Origin: an uncultured Verrucomicrobia subdivision 3 bacterium
GTDB lineage: Bacteria; Verrucomicrobiota; Verrucomicrobiia; Limisphaerales; UBA11358
Assembly (NCBI GenBank): GCA_903918885.1
Contig: CAIXFY010000049.1
Coordinates: 1-37,614 of the forward strand
Length of the DNA stretch: 37,614 bases
Direction: 5' to 3'
Part shown: piece by piece, positions 1 to 7,850 of the stretch
Numbering within the stretch: the stretch's first letter is position 1
How the letters are laid out: each line of letters opens with the position of its first letter
The notes under the pieces: model-generated
Databases searched by the model: none
What the model saw: the letters and a program-made list of their open reading frames with translations, nothing else
Told to the model about the DNA's origin: nothing
Program-made: the position numbers and the translations under genes

Positions 1-1
1 C

Positions 2-514
<513 letters not shown>

Positions 515-531
515 TTCTCTGCTAGAAATTC

Positions 532-564
532 AAAACGGCGAACTGGAAACAGTTCGCCGTTTTT
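532..564. terminator. bidirectional rho-independent terminator between gap and msrA
   Basis: An 11-bp perfect stem, ACGGCGAACTG (535-545) with CAGTTCGCCGT (550-560), closes a GAAA tetraloop. The stem has AAAA on its left and TTTTT on its right, so it can end transcription from gap on the plus strand and from msrA on the minus strand. It lies midway between the two convergent stop codons. Confidence 0.93.
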
Positions 565-586
565 ATTTGTTTCAATGTTAAGACGC

Positions 587-1210
587 TCACTTCGGCGTTT
601 GCACCGTCGGCTGGATGACCTTCTTGTGTTCCAGCTTTTCCAGTTTGGGCGTGATGACCACCTGACAGTAACCCGCGTCAGTATTCGCGTCGTAATAGCC
701 CTGATGATAATCCTCGGCCTTGTAGAATTTCGTCAGCGGCACGATTTCCGTCACGATGGGACTGTGAAAATCCGCCTGCGCCGCCAGCTTCGCCTTTTCC
801 GCGGTGAGCTTTTGCTTCTCGTCGGAATACAAGATGATGGACCGATACTGCGTGCCGCTGTCCGCGCCCTGGCGGTTCAGCGTCGTCGGGTCGTGCGCCT
901 GCCAGAAAACTTCCAGCAGCTTCGCGTAGGAAATCTTCGCCGGATCAAACGCGATTTGCGTCACCTCCGCGTGGCCGGTGTCACCCTCGCAAACCTGATG
1001 ATAAGTCGGATTCGCGACATGCCCGCCCGAGTAGCCGCTCGTCACGGAAATGACGCCCGGCAGCCGTTCGTAAACGGCTTCCATGCACCAGAAGCAGCCG
1101 CCGCCAAGGGTGGCGAGTTCAATTTTGTTGGTATTCATAACATTGGTGGATTGCGCGACGGCGGCGAGGTTCAACGCGGCGGCGAGCAAAGTTCCGAAAA
1201 ATATTTTCAT
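587..1210 (-). CDS. msrA: peptide methionine-S-sulfoxide reductase, exported
   Basis: MsrA reduces methionine-S-sulfoxide in oxidised proteins. The catalytic motif GGGCFWC is intact, as are the family segments SGYSGG, TGHAEV, QYRSIILY and EDYHQGYY; a GYC near the C-terminus may supply a recycling cysteine. The chosen ATG at 1210 gives a signal peptide (charged start, hydrophobic stretch, Ala-Val-Ala-Gln end at about residue 19), which implies a periplasmic enzyme. An in-frame ATG at 1249 would add 13 polar residues before the signal peptide and is less likely. It lies 57 nt downstream of the ArnT-like gene on the same strand and may be co-transcribed with it. It ends at the shared terminator. 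Confidence 0.94.
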   Translation of the reverse strand: MKIFFGTLLAAALNLAAVAQSTNVMNTNKIELATLGGGCFWCMEAVYERLPGVISVTSGYSGGHVANPTYHQVCEGDTGHAEVTQIAFDPAKISYAKLLEVFWQAHDPTTLNRQGADSGTQYRSIILYSDEKQKLTAEKAKLAAQADFHSPIVTEIVPLTKFYKAEDYHQGYYDANTDAGYCQVVITPKLEKLEHKKVIQPTVQTPK

Positions 1211-1267
1211 TGTTGCAGTCTTTGACCGCGCAACTTCGTCCAAATTCAAACAAATGCCAGCGAAATT

Positions 1268-2713
1268 TTACGGCAGCACGATGGCCGTCAAATCGCGGTT
1301 CTTGAACCGCACCATGTCCAAGCCGCGAACGCGAAATCGCGTTCCGCTCATGTCGGAAAAATTCGTCAGTTCGCTCGTCGGTAGCACAAGGATGAACGGC
1401 GGTGCGTTCGTCAGAAAATTCTTCGCCAGCTTCGCGTCGCCGAGCACGACCAGGTTGGTGCTAACCCCACGGAATTTCCAGACGAGGCTCGGCTCGGCGT
1501 AGCCGAAGCAGCCGGTCTTGGTCTCCGGTCGCACTTGCGCGCCCACTGCGCGCCAAAGATTTTCCGTCAGCAGAAAACTTTTGAAAATCGGAAACGCCAC
1601 CAGCGTCAGCGCCAGAATGAAAATCGCCATCGCGGCAAACCGTTTGCCGAACCACGCGAAGGAATTTTGTTCGCGGCCGAGTTGCAGCGCCAGCCACAGC
1701 GCGAGGCACGGAAACGCCGGCATCGTGTAATGCGGCAGCTTCGTCCGCACCAGCGAAAACGCCGCGAACACCAGCGCCGCCTGCATCAGCAGATACCAGC
1801 CAAGATCATCGCGCCCGCGTTCCGGCCACCACCGGCGCAGCGCGCCCGGCACGCGCGGCGACCACGGGAAAAAACTGACGAAGAACGTCAGAAAATACAA
1901 CGGCAGCGTAGCGAAGAAGCCGATCCATCCCGCCAGCCCGTGGCCGTCGTTCACGCCGGTGGAGCGATGCAGCACGTGTTCGCCCATGCCGACGGCGAAG
2001 TATTGGCCGCGCGTTTGCAGCATCGCCGGCACGCCCCAGCATGCCGCCAGCGACACAGTGACGACGAGACCGACGATTGTTTCCGCCAGCGGCAGGTGAA
2101 AGGAATTTGTCCGCAGCGCACGTCCCAAAATAATTCCTCCGAGCGGCAGCCACGCCACGGGGCCTTTCGCCAGAAAACCCAGCGCCAGCGTGACGTAAAA
2201 AATCCACCACCAAGATTTCCGGCGCGGCTGATCCGGTCGCGTGAGTTCCCAGCCGCTCCACGCGGCGAGCGTGAAGAAGAAAACCATCGCCATGTCCGCC
2301 GTCGCCACGCGGCCGATGATGGCGACGTGCAGTCCCGCCACGAACGTCGCGCCGGCCATGAAGGCCGTTTTCGCGTCCGCAAATTTTCTGCCCCAGCGCA
2401 CGAGGAGCAAGGCGGTGGCGGCGGTGAACAGCGCGGACGGCAGCCGCGCGGCGAACGGATTTTCACCGAACGCGCGGTAGCTGGCGCTTTGGCACCAGTA
2501 AATCAAAACCGGTTTGTCGAAGCGCCACGCGCCGTTGAACCACGGCACGACGTAATCGCCGCGCTGGAGCATCTCGCGCGAGGCCTCGGCGAAGCGCGTC
2601 TCGTCGCGGTCGGTGAGCGGGAGAATCCAGTTGCCGGCGAGCAGTAGCACGAGGCTCAACAGCAAAATGGCGCGATGGGGACGCGCGGCGAATTTTTCCA
2701 GCCAGTCGGTCAT
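1268..2713 (-). CDS. ArnT/PMT-like membrane glycosyltransferase (GT83-type)
   Basis: This 481-residue polytopic membrane protein should move a sugar from an undecaprenyl-phosphate carrier to a lipid or protein acceptor on the outer face of the inner membrane. The first loop holds DRDETRFAEASREM, the acidic-motif region typical of ArnT-like PMT_2 proteins. It is followed by FDKPVLIYW, LAKGPVAWLPLG and, late in the chain, KLPHYTMPAFP, all in the family order. Around ten hydrophobic segments are visible. The ATG at 2713 is chosen because the family similarity starts there; the frame stays open upstream to 3103, but that part is basic, lacks family features and overlaps the divergent PAP2 gene. 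The acceptor and donor sugar cannot be told from sequence. Confidence 0.88.
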   Translation of the reverse strand: MTDWLEKFAARPHRAILLLSLVLLLAGNWILPLTDRDETRFAEASREMLQRGDYVVPWFNGAWRFDKPVLIYWCQSASYRAFGENPFAARLPSALFTAATALLLVRWGRKFADAKTAFMAGATFVAGLHVAIIGRVATADMAMVFFFTLAAWSGWELTRPDQPRRKSWWWIFYVTLALGFLAKGPVAWLPLGGIILGRALRTNSFHLPLAETIVGLVVTVSLAACWGVPAMLQTRGQYFAVGMGEHVLHRSTGVNDGHGLAGWIGFFATLPLYFLTFFVSFFPWSPRVPGALRRWWPERGRDDLGWYLLMQAALVFAAFSLVRTKLPHYTMPAFPCLALWLALQLGREQNSFAWFGKRFAAMAIFILALTLVAFPIFKSFLLTENLWRAVGAQVRPETKTGCFGYAEPSLVWKFRGVSTNLVVLGDAKLAKNFLTNAPPFILVLPTSELTNFSDMSGTRFRVRGLDMVRFKNRDLTAIVLP

Positions 2714-2720
2714 CGCGCCG

Positions 2721-2749
2721 AGTCTAGCGATTTGGATTTTGCTTTGCCA
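2721..2749 (-). promoter_or_regulatory. promoter of the ArnT-like gene, leaderless type
   Basis: Read on the minus strand: TGGCAA (2749-2744), a 17-nt spacer, TAGACT (2726-2721), then 7 nt to the ATG at 2713. Such a short distance predicts a transcript starting at or within a few bases of the start codon. No Shine-Dalgarno sequence is seen. Confidence 0.5.
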
Positions 2750-2765
2750 GCGCAACGCATAGAAT
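2737..2765 (+). promoter_or_regulatory. promoter of the PAP2 gene, overlapping the divergent one
   Basis: TAGAAT (2760-2765) sits 6 nt before the ATG at 2772. The -35 is weak: TTTTGC (2737-2742) gives a 17-nt spacer. The -35 elements of the two divergent genes overlap, so the genes may compete for polymerase. Confidence 0.4.
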
Positions 2766-2771
2766 CGCCGC

Positions 2772-3437
2772 ATGGTCGCACCGCGCAAAATCCGATGGAG
2801 CACGCTGCTCCGGCTGCTGGCTTGCGGCGCGGCGCTCGCCCTCGCGTGGTGGCTCGACAACCGCGTGGACGCCGCGCTGGACGCGACGAACCGGCCGGCG
2901 CTGAAAAACTTTGCGTGGTGGTGTTCCAAAATCGGCGAAGGCTGGGTCGTCGGCGCGGCCGGAATTTTTCTGGCGCTCGTTTTCTTCATTGCCAAGCGTC
3001 CGTCGGTTGCGGCCAAAATTTTCTTCGTGGCGCTCACCTCCGAACTCACCGGGCTGGCCGCGACGATTCTGCGCGTGCTGTTTGGCCGGACGCGGCCGAG
3101 CAACCACGACGTGCCGCAGGGATTTTACGGCGTCTGGCACGACGGCCATTGGATCATCGGCAAGTTCGCGTTCAGCTCGTTTCCGTCCGGTCACGCGGCC
3201 TCGGCGGTCGGGCTGGCGGCGGCGGCGTGGCTGGTGCATCGCGGCTGGGGCGCGGTGGCGGCGGTTTACGCGCTGGCCGTCATGTGGTCGCGCATCGCGC
3301 TGCAATGCCATCATCTCTCCGACGTCGTGGCGTCCGCGCTGCTGGCGATTCCGCTGGCGCTGCTGCTGAAAAAAGTCCTGCTGACTTCCGTAGAATTCCA
3401 ATTCGGCAACCTGCACCGCGCTTGGCGGAAGAAATAA
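2772..3437 (+). CDS. PAP2-family lipid phosphatase, membrane
   Basis: PAP2 enzymes hydrolyse lipid phosphates or pyrophosphates such as undecaprenyl pyrophosphate at the periplasmic side of the inner membrane. The three phosphatase motifs are present in order: RVLFGRTRP (motif 1, with Arg where Lys is commoner), FPSGHAAS (motif 2, catalytic His) and SRIALQCHHLSDVVAS (motif 3). The 221 residues hold about five to six hydrophobic helices. Divergence from an ArnT-like transferase that should use an undecaprenyl-linked donor suggests that both act in lipid-carrier or envelope glycan metabolism; this is inference. The C-terminus is basic and cytoplasmic in character. Confidence 0.9.
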   Translation: MVAPRKIRWSTLLRLLACGAALALAWWLDNRVDAALDATNRPALKNFAWWCSKIGEGWVVGAAGIFLALVFFIAKRPSVAAKIFFVALTSELTGLAATILRVLFGRTRPSNHDVPQGFYGVWHDGHWIIGKFAFSSFPSGHAASAVGLAAAAWLVHRGWGAVAAVYALAVMWSRIALQCHHLSDVVASALLAIPLALLLKKVLLTSVEFQFGNLHRAWRKK

Positions 3438-3459
3438 ACAACTTTTTGCGGCAAGATTC

Positions 3460-3535
3460 GGCCACCGATTCACGCCGATGAAACGCGGATTTTGAACCGC
3501 GAACCACGCCAACCACGCGAACGGATTTTCTTGGC
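3460..3535. repeat. degenerate ACGCGAA/CCGCGAA intergenic repeat stretch
   Basis: Between the convergent PAP2 gene and the 905-aa gene lies a run of short related words: GATTCACGCCGATG, AACGCGGATTTTG, AACCGCGAACCACGCC, AACCACGCGAACGGATTT. Runs of ACGCG/GGATT words of this style are commonly seen between genes in environmental genomes. A weak 5-bp hairpin CGCGG/CCGCG (3484-3501) is present without a T-run, so I do not call it a terminator. Confidence 0.4.
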
Positions 3536-3536
3536 T

Positions 3537-6254
3537 TTACGGAATCACCGCCCGATAGAAACGCTGGCTGGAATTCGTCGCCGCCGGGTCGCAGAAGGTG
3601 ATTGAAGAATTCGTCCCCACAAAATTTGTCAGCGTAGCCCAGCTTGTCAGGTTCGTTGAAACTTGGATGTGTCCGTTTAAGCCGGTGGACAATTGCAGGT
3701 TGAAGACCAGCCCGTTGGTTTTCATCGGCTGCGCGTTGGTGAAGACCAGTTGCAGTGCGAAGGTGTTGCTCGATACAAAACTGACGCTGTTGGTGAGCGA
3801 GAAATTCCCGCCCAAATCCAGCGCGTAGGCTTTTAGCGAATTAGTGCCAATCACGAGCGTCAACAAGGGCGTTGTCCAATTGGTGAAGCTATTGGTCGTC
3901 GCGGCAAGGCTCCAAGTGCCGTTATTCAACTGATACCAAATATTGGTGACACGCCAGTTATCGCTCGCCGTGCCAAGCCCTGTCGCCAAGGCATTGGTCA
4001 TCTTCTGATTGGCGGTGGGCAAAGTGATGGTGAGCGTTGGCTTGGTCACATCCAAAAAGTTCGCCTGCAAGGTCAGGTTGGATTGCATCATGAAAGGCAG
4101 GTTGGTGCCAGTCACGGTCACGCCGCTAATCCAGTTCGTCGAAACTTGCCAGTTGGTGAACACAAAGCCGCTGGCCGGAGCCGAGGTGATGCTGTAATTC
4201 CGGCCAATCTCCAACCACGCATTGCTGTAATTCGGCGAAACGGTTCCCTTGCCAGTGATGCTGACTTGCAGTTGATTGGTCACGACATATTGAAAATTCA
4301 CGCTGTTGGTCACTGAAACATTGCCGGTGGAATCGGTGGCATAAGCGGCAAAGGCATTTGTCCCCGGCGTCAGGGTTAGAGGCGCTGACCAATTGGTTGT
4401 GCCAGTCGCGTTGCCCCAACTTCCGCCATTTAGCTGATACTGCACACCAGCCACCTGCCAGTTGTCTGTTGCCGTTCCTTTGACCGTGAATACGGCGTTA
4501 CTCAACCGCTGCCCAGCCACCAAGTTCGTGATGCTGAAAGTCGGCTTGTTCGTATCAATAAAATTGGCGGTGAATGTGAGGTTGGAAGCCATCGTGAAAT
4601 TCAAAGCTGCCGTGTTGGTTATCAGGCTACCCGTCCAGTTGGTGAATCTAAATCCGGCTGCCGGGGCGGAGGTGATGCTGTAATTGCGGCCAATTTCCAG
4701 CCACGCATTGCTGTAGTTTGGTGAAATCGTCCCCAAGCCAGTCACAGATATTTGCAATTGATTGGTCACGACATATTGGAAGCTCACGCTGTTGGTTGCT
4801 GAAACATTGCCAGTGGTATCGGTGGCATAAGCGGCAAAGGCATTTGTCCCCGGCATCAAGGTCACAGGTGCTGACCAATTGGCTGTGCCGGTCGCGTTAC
4901 TCCAGCTTCCCCCGTTCAACCGATACTGCACACCCGCAACCTGCAAGTTGTCCGTTGCAGTTCCCTTCACAGTAAACACGGCGTTGCTCACGCGCTGGCC
5001 AGCCACCAAGTTCGTGATGCTGAAAGTCGGTTTGTTGGTATCAATGAAGTTGGCCGTGAAAGTTAGGTTTGAAGCCATTACAAATTGAACCGTGGCGTTG
5101 TTTGTCACCACGCTACCCGTCCAATTAACAAAGGCAAAGCCAGAGCTAGGTGTTGCCGTCATGCTGTAGGTTTTACCGACTTCTAATAACTGACCATTGT
5201 AGTTTGGCGAAATTGAACCATTGCCATTGGTCTGCACGCTTGCCACTGCGGCAATAACATAAACCATATTCTGGCTGGCGATGGCGGATGAGTTGCCGCT
5301 CGAATCGACTGAATAGGCTTGAATGACATTGGTTCCAGTTGTTGATAGAGAAATGTTTCCCGCCCAATTGGTCCAGCCGTTTGAAGTCGTCGCTAAATTC
5401 CAACCTTGTCCAAAAATCTGGTAATATACTGCTGAAACTTGGATGTCATCACTAGCTGTCCCTGTGACGGTAAAAACGGAATTGCTCCATCTTTGTCCAC
5501 CCGTCGGAGAAACAATTGTGATGGTTGGCGGAGTGGTGTCTAGCTGCGTGAAATTGCCTACTTGATACCCGCCCGATGATGCTTGAGTCGCAGCAAAGCC
5601 TCCATGTAGCGCATCTGAAAAGCCAAAATAGGCTACAAACGATCCAACTAGACTGCTGCTGAACTGTAATTTACCGGTGCTTCGATTTGCTAATGAGTAT
5701 GAATAAGTCCCTGAATCTCCAGTCGAAGTCGTGTATGTATTTCCAGATGACGCCGTGGTAATCGTGTATGAACCACTTGAATAAAATGGATACAGACCAT
5801 TCACAATCGAACAAGCAAAGGTTTTTCCGGAGACTGAACTAGGCGCATTATACGATGCAAAACTGAATTGCCCCGATTGATACGCGCTAGGATACGCATT
5901 AACAACCGTATTAAAAGTGCCTGAATTTGCTGTGGAAAAAGTCAAATAAAGGGCACCCGGACCGCCCAAAGAATCATTAACGGCGACTGTAGCTGCAGAA
6001 GAGCTTGTTGGCGTATAGGAATATGTGCCAGTGCTGCTGTCAACATTGTAGATTCCGATTAGTTGATAACTATTCCCACTGTTGGCAGGGAGGAAAATGG
6101 AATACCCGTAGCCTGCTAATGGATATGTCCCTGTAATAATTCCAGCCAAGCAACCGTCCCCGGCTATTGAACTTGGGGCTTGTGCAAACGCTGAATTGAA
6201 TTGTGCAAGCACACCGAGTAACCCGCTTATGATAATTCCAATTTTTATTTTCAT
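3537..6254 (-). CDS. secreted repeat protein with Ig-like and InlB-B-like modules
   Basis: A 905-residue exported protein of unknown target. Residues 1-25 form a signal peptide ending in Ala-Phe-Ala-Gln. An N-terminal region rich in Ser, Tyr, Thr and Gly (about 26-235) precedes four Ig-like modules (PT.ITxVxGQ...TVxGTATDN...GTNxxxAYAxDxxGN), which alternate with three Flg_new_2/InlB-B-type repeats (GxGTxSPNYSNAWLEIGRNYSIT, then FxNWTGS, ending LTFTANF). The last about 60 residues carry the signature found in other secreted proteins of this window (STNLTSW...RFYRAVIP). No catalytic motif is seen, so an adhesin or surface-binding role is inferred. The gene looks more AT-rich than its neighbours, especially its 5' third (about 5400-6250). 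A nested inverted repeat lies 44 nt upstream of its start. Confidence 0.85.
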   Translation of the reverse strand: MKIKIGIIISGLLGVLAQFNSAFAQAPSSIAGDGCLAGIITGTYPLAGYGYSIFLPANSGNSYQLIGIYNVDSSTGTYSYTPTSSSAATVAVNDSLGGPGALYLTFSTANSGTFNTVVNAYPSAYQSGQFSFASYNAPSSVSGKTFACSIVNGLYPFYSSGSYTITTASSGNTYTTSTGDSGTYSYSLANRSTGKLQFSSSLVGSFVAYFGFSDALHGGFAATQASSGGYQVGNFTQLDTTPPTITIVSPTGGQRWSNSVFTVTGTASDDIQVSAVYYQIFGQGWNLATTSNGWTNWAGNISLSTTGTNVIQAYSVDSSGNSSAIASQNMVYVIAAVASVQTNGNGSISPNYNGQLLEVGKTYSMTATPSSGFAFVNWTGSVVTNNATVQFVMASNLTFTANFIDTNKPTFSITNLVAGQRVSNAVFTVKGTATDNLQVAGVQYRLNGGSWSNATGTANWSAPVTLMPGTNAFAAYATDTTGNVSATNSVSFQYVVTNQLQISVTGLGTISPNYSNAWLEIGRNYSITSAPAAGFRFTNWTGSLITNTAALNFTMASNLTFTANFIDTNKPTFSITNLVAGQRLSNAVFTVKGTATDNWQVAGVQYQLNGGSWGNATGTTNWSAPLTLTPGTNAFAAYATDSTGNVSVTNSVNFQYVVTNQLQVSITGKGTVSPNYSNAWLEIGRNYSITSAPASGFVFTNWQVSTNWISGVTVTGTNLPFMMQSNLTLQANFLDVTKPTLTITLPTANQKMTNALATGLGTASDNWRVTNIWYQLNNGTWSLAATTNSFTNWTTPLLTLVIGTNSLKAYALDLGGNFSLTNSVSFVSSNTFALQLVFTNAQPMKTNGLVFNLQLSTGLNGHIQVSTNLTSWATLTNFVGTNSSITFCDPAATNSSQRFYRAVIP
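4060..5031 (-). repeat. two tandem units of about 486 bp inside the repeat-protein gene
   Basis: Two adjacent units of about 162 codons, each beginning NKPTFSITNLVAGQR and ending FTANFIDT, are nearly the same at DNA level. For example, CAAGTTCGTGATGCTGAAAG occurs at 4521 and again at 5007, 486 bp apart. Differences are scattered, many at third positions, which suggests an older duplication now under purifying selection. Confidence 0.8.
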
Positions 6255-6297
6255 ACCTCAATTAACCCTAAAAACAATGGCGCGGACTTAACGCACC

Positions 6298-6399
6298 CTG
6301 ACTCAGGCACCGCGAAGCGCCTTTCCCAGAAGCACGCCAAGCCGCGCCGAGTGGCGGCTTGGTTCTGGGAGGCATTGGAAATTCGCGGTTTCGAGTCAG
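6298..6399. other. 102-nt nested inverted repeat: structured RNA leader or MITE-like element
   Basis: Four stems are nested around one loop: CTGACTC (6298-6304) with GAGTCAG (6393-6399); ACCGCGAA (6309-6316) with TTCGCGGT (6382-6389); GCCT-TT-CCCAGAA (6319-6331) with TTCTGGG-AGGC (6363-6373); CCAAGCCGC (6337-6345) with GCGGCTTGG (6354-6362), loop 6346-6353. A small hairpin GTAGC/GCTAC (6404-6418) follows. It lies 44 nt upstream of the start of the 905-aa secreted protein gene, so it may be part of its 5' leader on the minus strand; a mobile palindromic element is equally possible. The 6255-6604 gap around it holds no convincing gene: the 92-codon minus-strand frame at 6251-6529 only reads through this palindrome. 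I see nothing in 6419-6535. Confidence 0.7.
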
Positions 6400-6535
6400 C
6401 CCCGTAGCCAAAAGCTACAAAATATGTTTTGTTTGTTTTATCTGTCGGCAAGGATTCAACGCCCTTAACCCAAATTTGACAAGGTTTATTTCGTTGCGCG
6501 GCTGGCAAAGATTTTACTTCATTTTGCACCGAAAC

Positions 6536-6567
6536 AAAAAGAGCGGCCTTCGTTTCCGAAGGCCGCT
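6536..6567 (-). terminator. rho-independent terminator of the 231-aa gene
   Basis: GCGGCCTTCG (6543-6552) pairs with CGAAGGCCGC (6557-6566) around loop TTTC. On the minus strand the stem is followed by a T-run (AAAAA at 6536-6540 on the plus strand). It lies 38 nt after the stop codon of the 231-aa gene. Confidence 0.9.
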
Positions 6568-6604
6568 TTGCGTTTTATTTAATTTGCCCGCCGTGGCTCA
6601 CGGC

Positions 6605-7300
6605 CTAGCCGTTGACGAGGACGCGGAGGACGGGGCCGAAGGCGAGCGTGGCCTTGTCGGCGTCCCACCAGCAGGCGCGGTAGTCCCGCCATTCGGCCTG
6701 ACCGGCGGTTTTCACGGGGCGGTTGTCCACATAGGGGCTGCCGGTATCGGTGGCGAGAAAGCTGAAGGCGCTTTCCCCCTGCCGCTGGCTTTCCAGCCAG
6801 ATGCCGTCGTGTTCGTAGAGGTTGAAGTCCAGTTCCACGCTGTTCTGCGCCACCGGGCCGGCGGTGAGGATGGGCGGATCGGCGTGGGTGACGGCTCCGG
6901 CGCCGATGATGCCGAGGTTCTGGCCGATGGTGTCGGTGTAGCCTTCGGCGCTTTTCCACCGGGCGATTTCGGCAAAGAGCCAGTTGAGCATTCCGAAATA
7001 CGGGGTGCTCGCCGGGGGCGTGAGCACGGCGGGCAACGGCGGCGCGGTATCGGTGGTGGCGTCGCTGGTGCCGGTGGCGAGGTTGTTGCGCCAGGCGGTG
7101 GCGGCGGGGGCGTCCTGCCGGCGGGCGGGCAGATAGACCTGCCAGCCCCAGATGAGCCAGTCGAGGGTGAGGGTGAGCTTGGCCTGCCGAGCGGGGCTGA
7201 TGTCCAGCGCGGTGTAGTAGGCGGGAACCTTGGACTTGATGTTGGTGAACCAGAGGGCTTGGTCGCCTTCGCGGTTCGGGTAGTATGGTTGATTTGGCAT
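6605..7300 (-). CDS. conserved-looking hypothetical protein, 231 aa, Trp-rich
   Basis: I do not recognise a named family. The chain starts MPNQPYYPNREGDQALWF and has no signal peptide or membrane helix. The first 70 residues are predicted helical (KLTLTLDWLIWGWQVY), followed by a Thr/Pro-rich linker at about 85-105, then a second helical part (YFGMLNWLFAEIARW). The C-terminal part looks beta-rich: ELDFNLYEHDGIWLESQRQG and a final EWRDYRACWWDADKATLAFGPVLRV, which resembles the last strands of an Fn3-like fold. A codon-periodic pattern and a good terminator support it as a real gene. It is monocistronic. Its upstream region is the 21-nt phased repeat. Function unknown. Confidence 0.75.
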   Translation of the reverse strand: MPNQPYYPNREGDQALWFTNIKSKVPAYYTALDISPARQAKLTLTLDWLIWGWQVYLPARRQDAPAATAWRNNLATGTSDATTDTAPPLPAVLTPPASTPYFGMLNWLFAEIARWKSAEGYTDTIGQNLGIIGAGAVTHADPPILTAGPVAQNSVELDFNLYEHDGIWLESQRQGESAFSFLATDTGSPYVDNRPVKTAGQAEWRDYRACWWDADKATLAFGPVLRVLVNG

Positions 7301-7447
7301 ATATGCTTTTTTCTTTCTGGAGGGGCGTGGTTACATGGTTTTCAGGTGTCCCTCCGGCCCTGAAAAGCGTTGAAAGCGGGAAAAACGGTGTTTTGGAGCG
7401 AAAACGGGGGAAACGCGGCTTTTCCCCGGTTTTCCAAGGTAAATGGG

Positions 7448-7470
7448 AGGTTATTTGTCGCAAATAACCT
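7448..7470. repeat. perfect 10-bp inverted repeat at the edge of the tandem array
   Basis: AGGTTATTTG, TCG, CAAATAACCT. The right arm is the core of the first 21-nt unit, so the array starts with one inverted copy of its own core. A further imperfect pair, GAAAACGGGGGAAA against TTTTCCCCGGTTTTC, spans 7400-7434. Confidence 0.75.
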
Positions 7471-7690
7471 TGAATCCGGGGCGAAAAACCCCGTGTCCGC
7501 CGCAAAAACCCCGGAGTCTGGGGCGGATAACCTTGGGTCTGGGTCAGCCAACCGCGAACGGCGGGCGAATAACCTTGGGTCAACGGCGGATAACCCGGAG
7601 TGCGGCGAAAACAACCTTGGCGGCGGGACAAAAAACCTATTGCGCGGGACGGACAACCTTGAGTCCGCGCGGGAGAACCCGGAGTCGTTT
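7462..7690. repeat. eleven degenerate 21-nt tandem repeats, exactly phased
   Basis: The core AACC recurs at 7466, 7487, 7507, 7529, 7550, 7571, 7592, 7613, 7634, 7655 and 7676, that is every 21 nt with a single 20/22 compensation. The fuller core reads ATAACCTTGGGTCTG followed by a GGCG-like end. Units have diverged in sequence but not in spacing. 21 bp equals seven codons and also two helical turns. The array lies 162-390 bp upstream of the start of the 231-aa gene on the minus strand and 160 bp upstream of the small ORF at 7851. Confidence 0.85.
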
Positions 7691-7735
7691 TTGGCGGTGC
7701 ATGAAATCCGATTCACGCACCCACTCTACGGAAGG

Positions 7736-7760
7736 GGGTAGGACATTGGCTGTCCTACCC
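7736..7760. repeat. REP-like palindrome
   Basis: GGGTAGGACA and TGTCCTACCC form a perfect 10-bp stem with loop TTGGC. No T-run follows on the plus strand and only a short A-run on that side, so a REP-like extragenic palindrome is preferred to a terminator. No RAYT transposase is in the window. Confidence 0.6.
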
Positions 7761-7812
7761 TCAAAATGCTAAAAATAATTTTCGGCGGGCTTTTGCCGCT
7801 TGCGCGGCGGGC

Positions 7813-7841
7813 TTGCGCGGGGCGGGTAACGGACTTATGCT
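7813..7841 (+). promoter_or_regulatory. promoter of the small-ORF/nucleotidyltransferase pair
   Basis: TTGCGC (7813-7818), 17-nt spacer, TATGCT (7836-7841), then 9 nt to the GTG at 7851. This predicts a nearly leaderless transcript. Confidence 0.5.
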
Positions 7842-7850
7842 GGCTGCGTC

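Larger units (their letters stand above)
7301..7850. other. gene-free 550-nt stretch made of repeats
   Basis: No credible gene is seen. Three frames (plus 7370-7741, plus 7443-7772, minus 7342-7716) are open only because the 21-nt period is a multiple of three; each gives a low-complexity heptad repeat. The stretch contains an imperfect inverted repeat (7400-7434), a perfect inverted repeat (7448-7470), the tandem repeat (7462-7690), a REP-like palindrome (7736-7760) and the promoter of the gene at 7851. Confidence 0.6.

Noticed and set aside
2714-3103. N-terminal extension of the ArnT-like ORF
   Set aside because: It is basic, low-complexity and antisense to the PAP2 gene; family similarity and a promoter place the start at 2713.
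6385-6405. tmRNA-like start GGGGCTGACTCGA on the minus strand
   Set aside because: No tRNA-like 3' end or tag frame follows; the bases belong to the nested inverted repeat.
6251-6529. 92-codon minus-strand ORF upstream of the secreted repeat protein
   Set aside because: It is formed by reading through the nested palindrome; no start signal or recognisable protein.
7462-7690. CRISPR array
   Set aside because: Units are contiguous 21-nt degenerate repeats without unique spacers, and no cas gene is present.
7342-7772. Open frames on both strands encoding heptad repeats
   Set aside because: All frames are open because the DNA repeat is 21 nt; no frame has a start signal or clearly better conservation.
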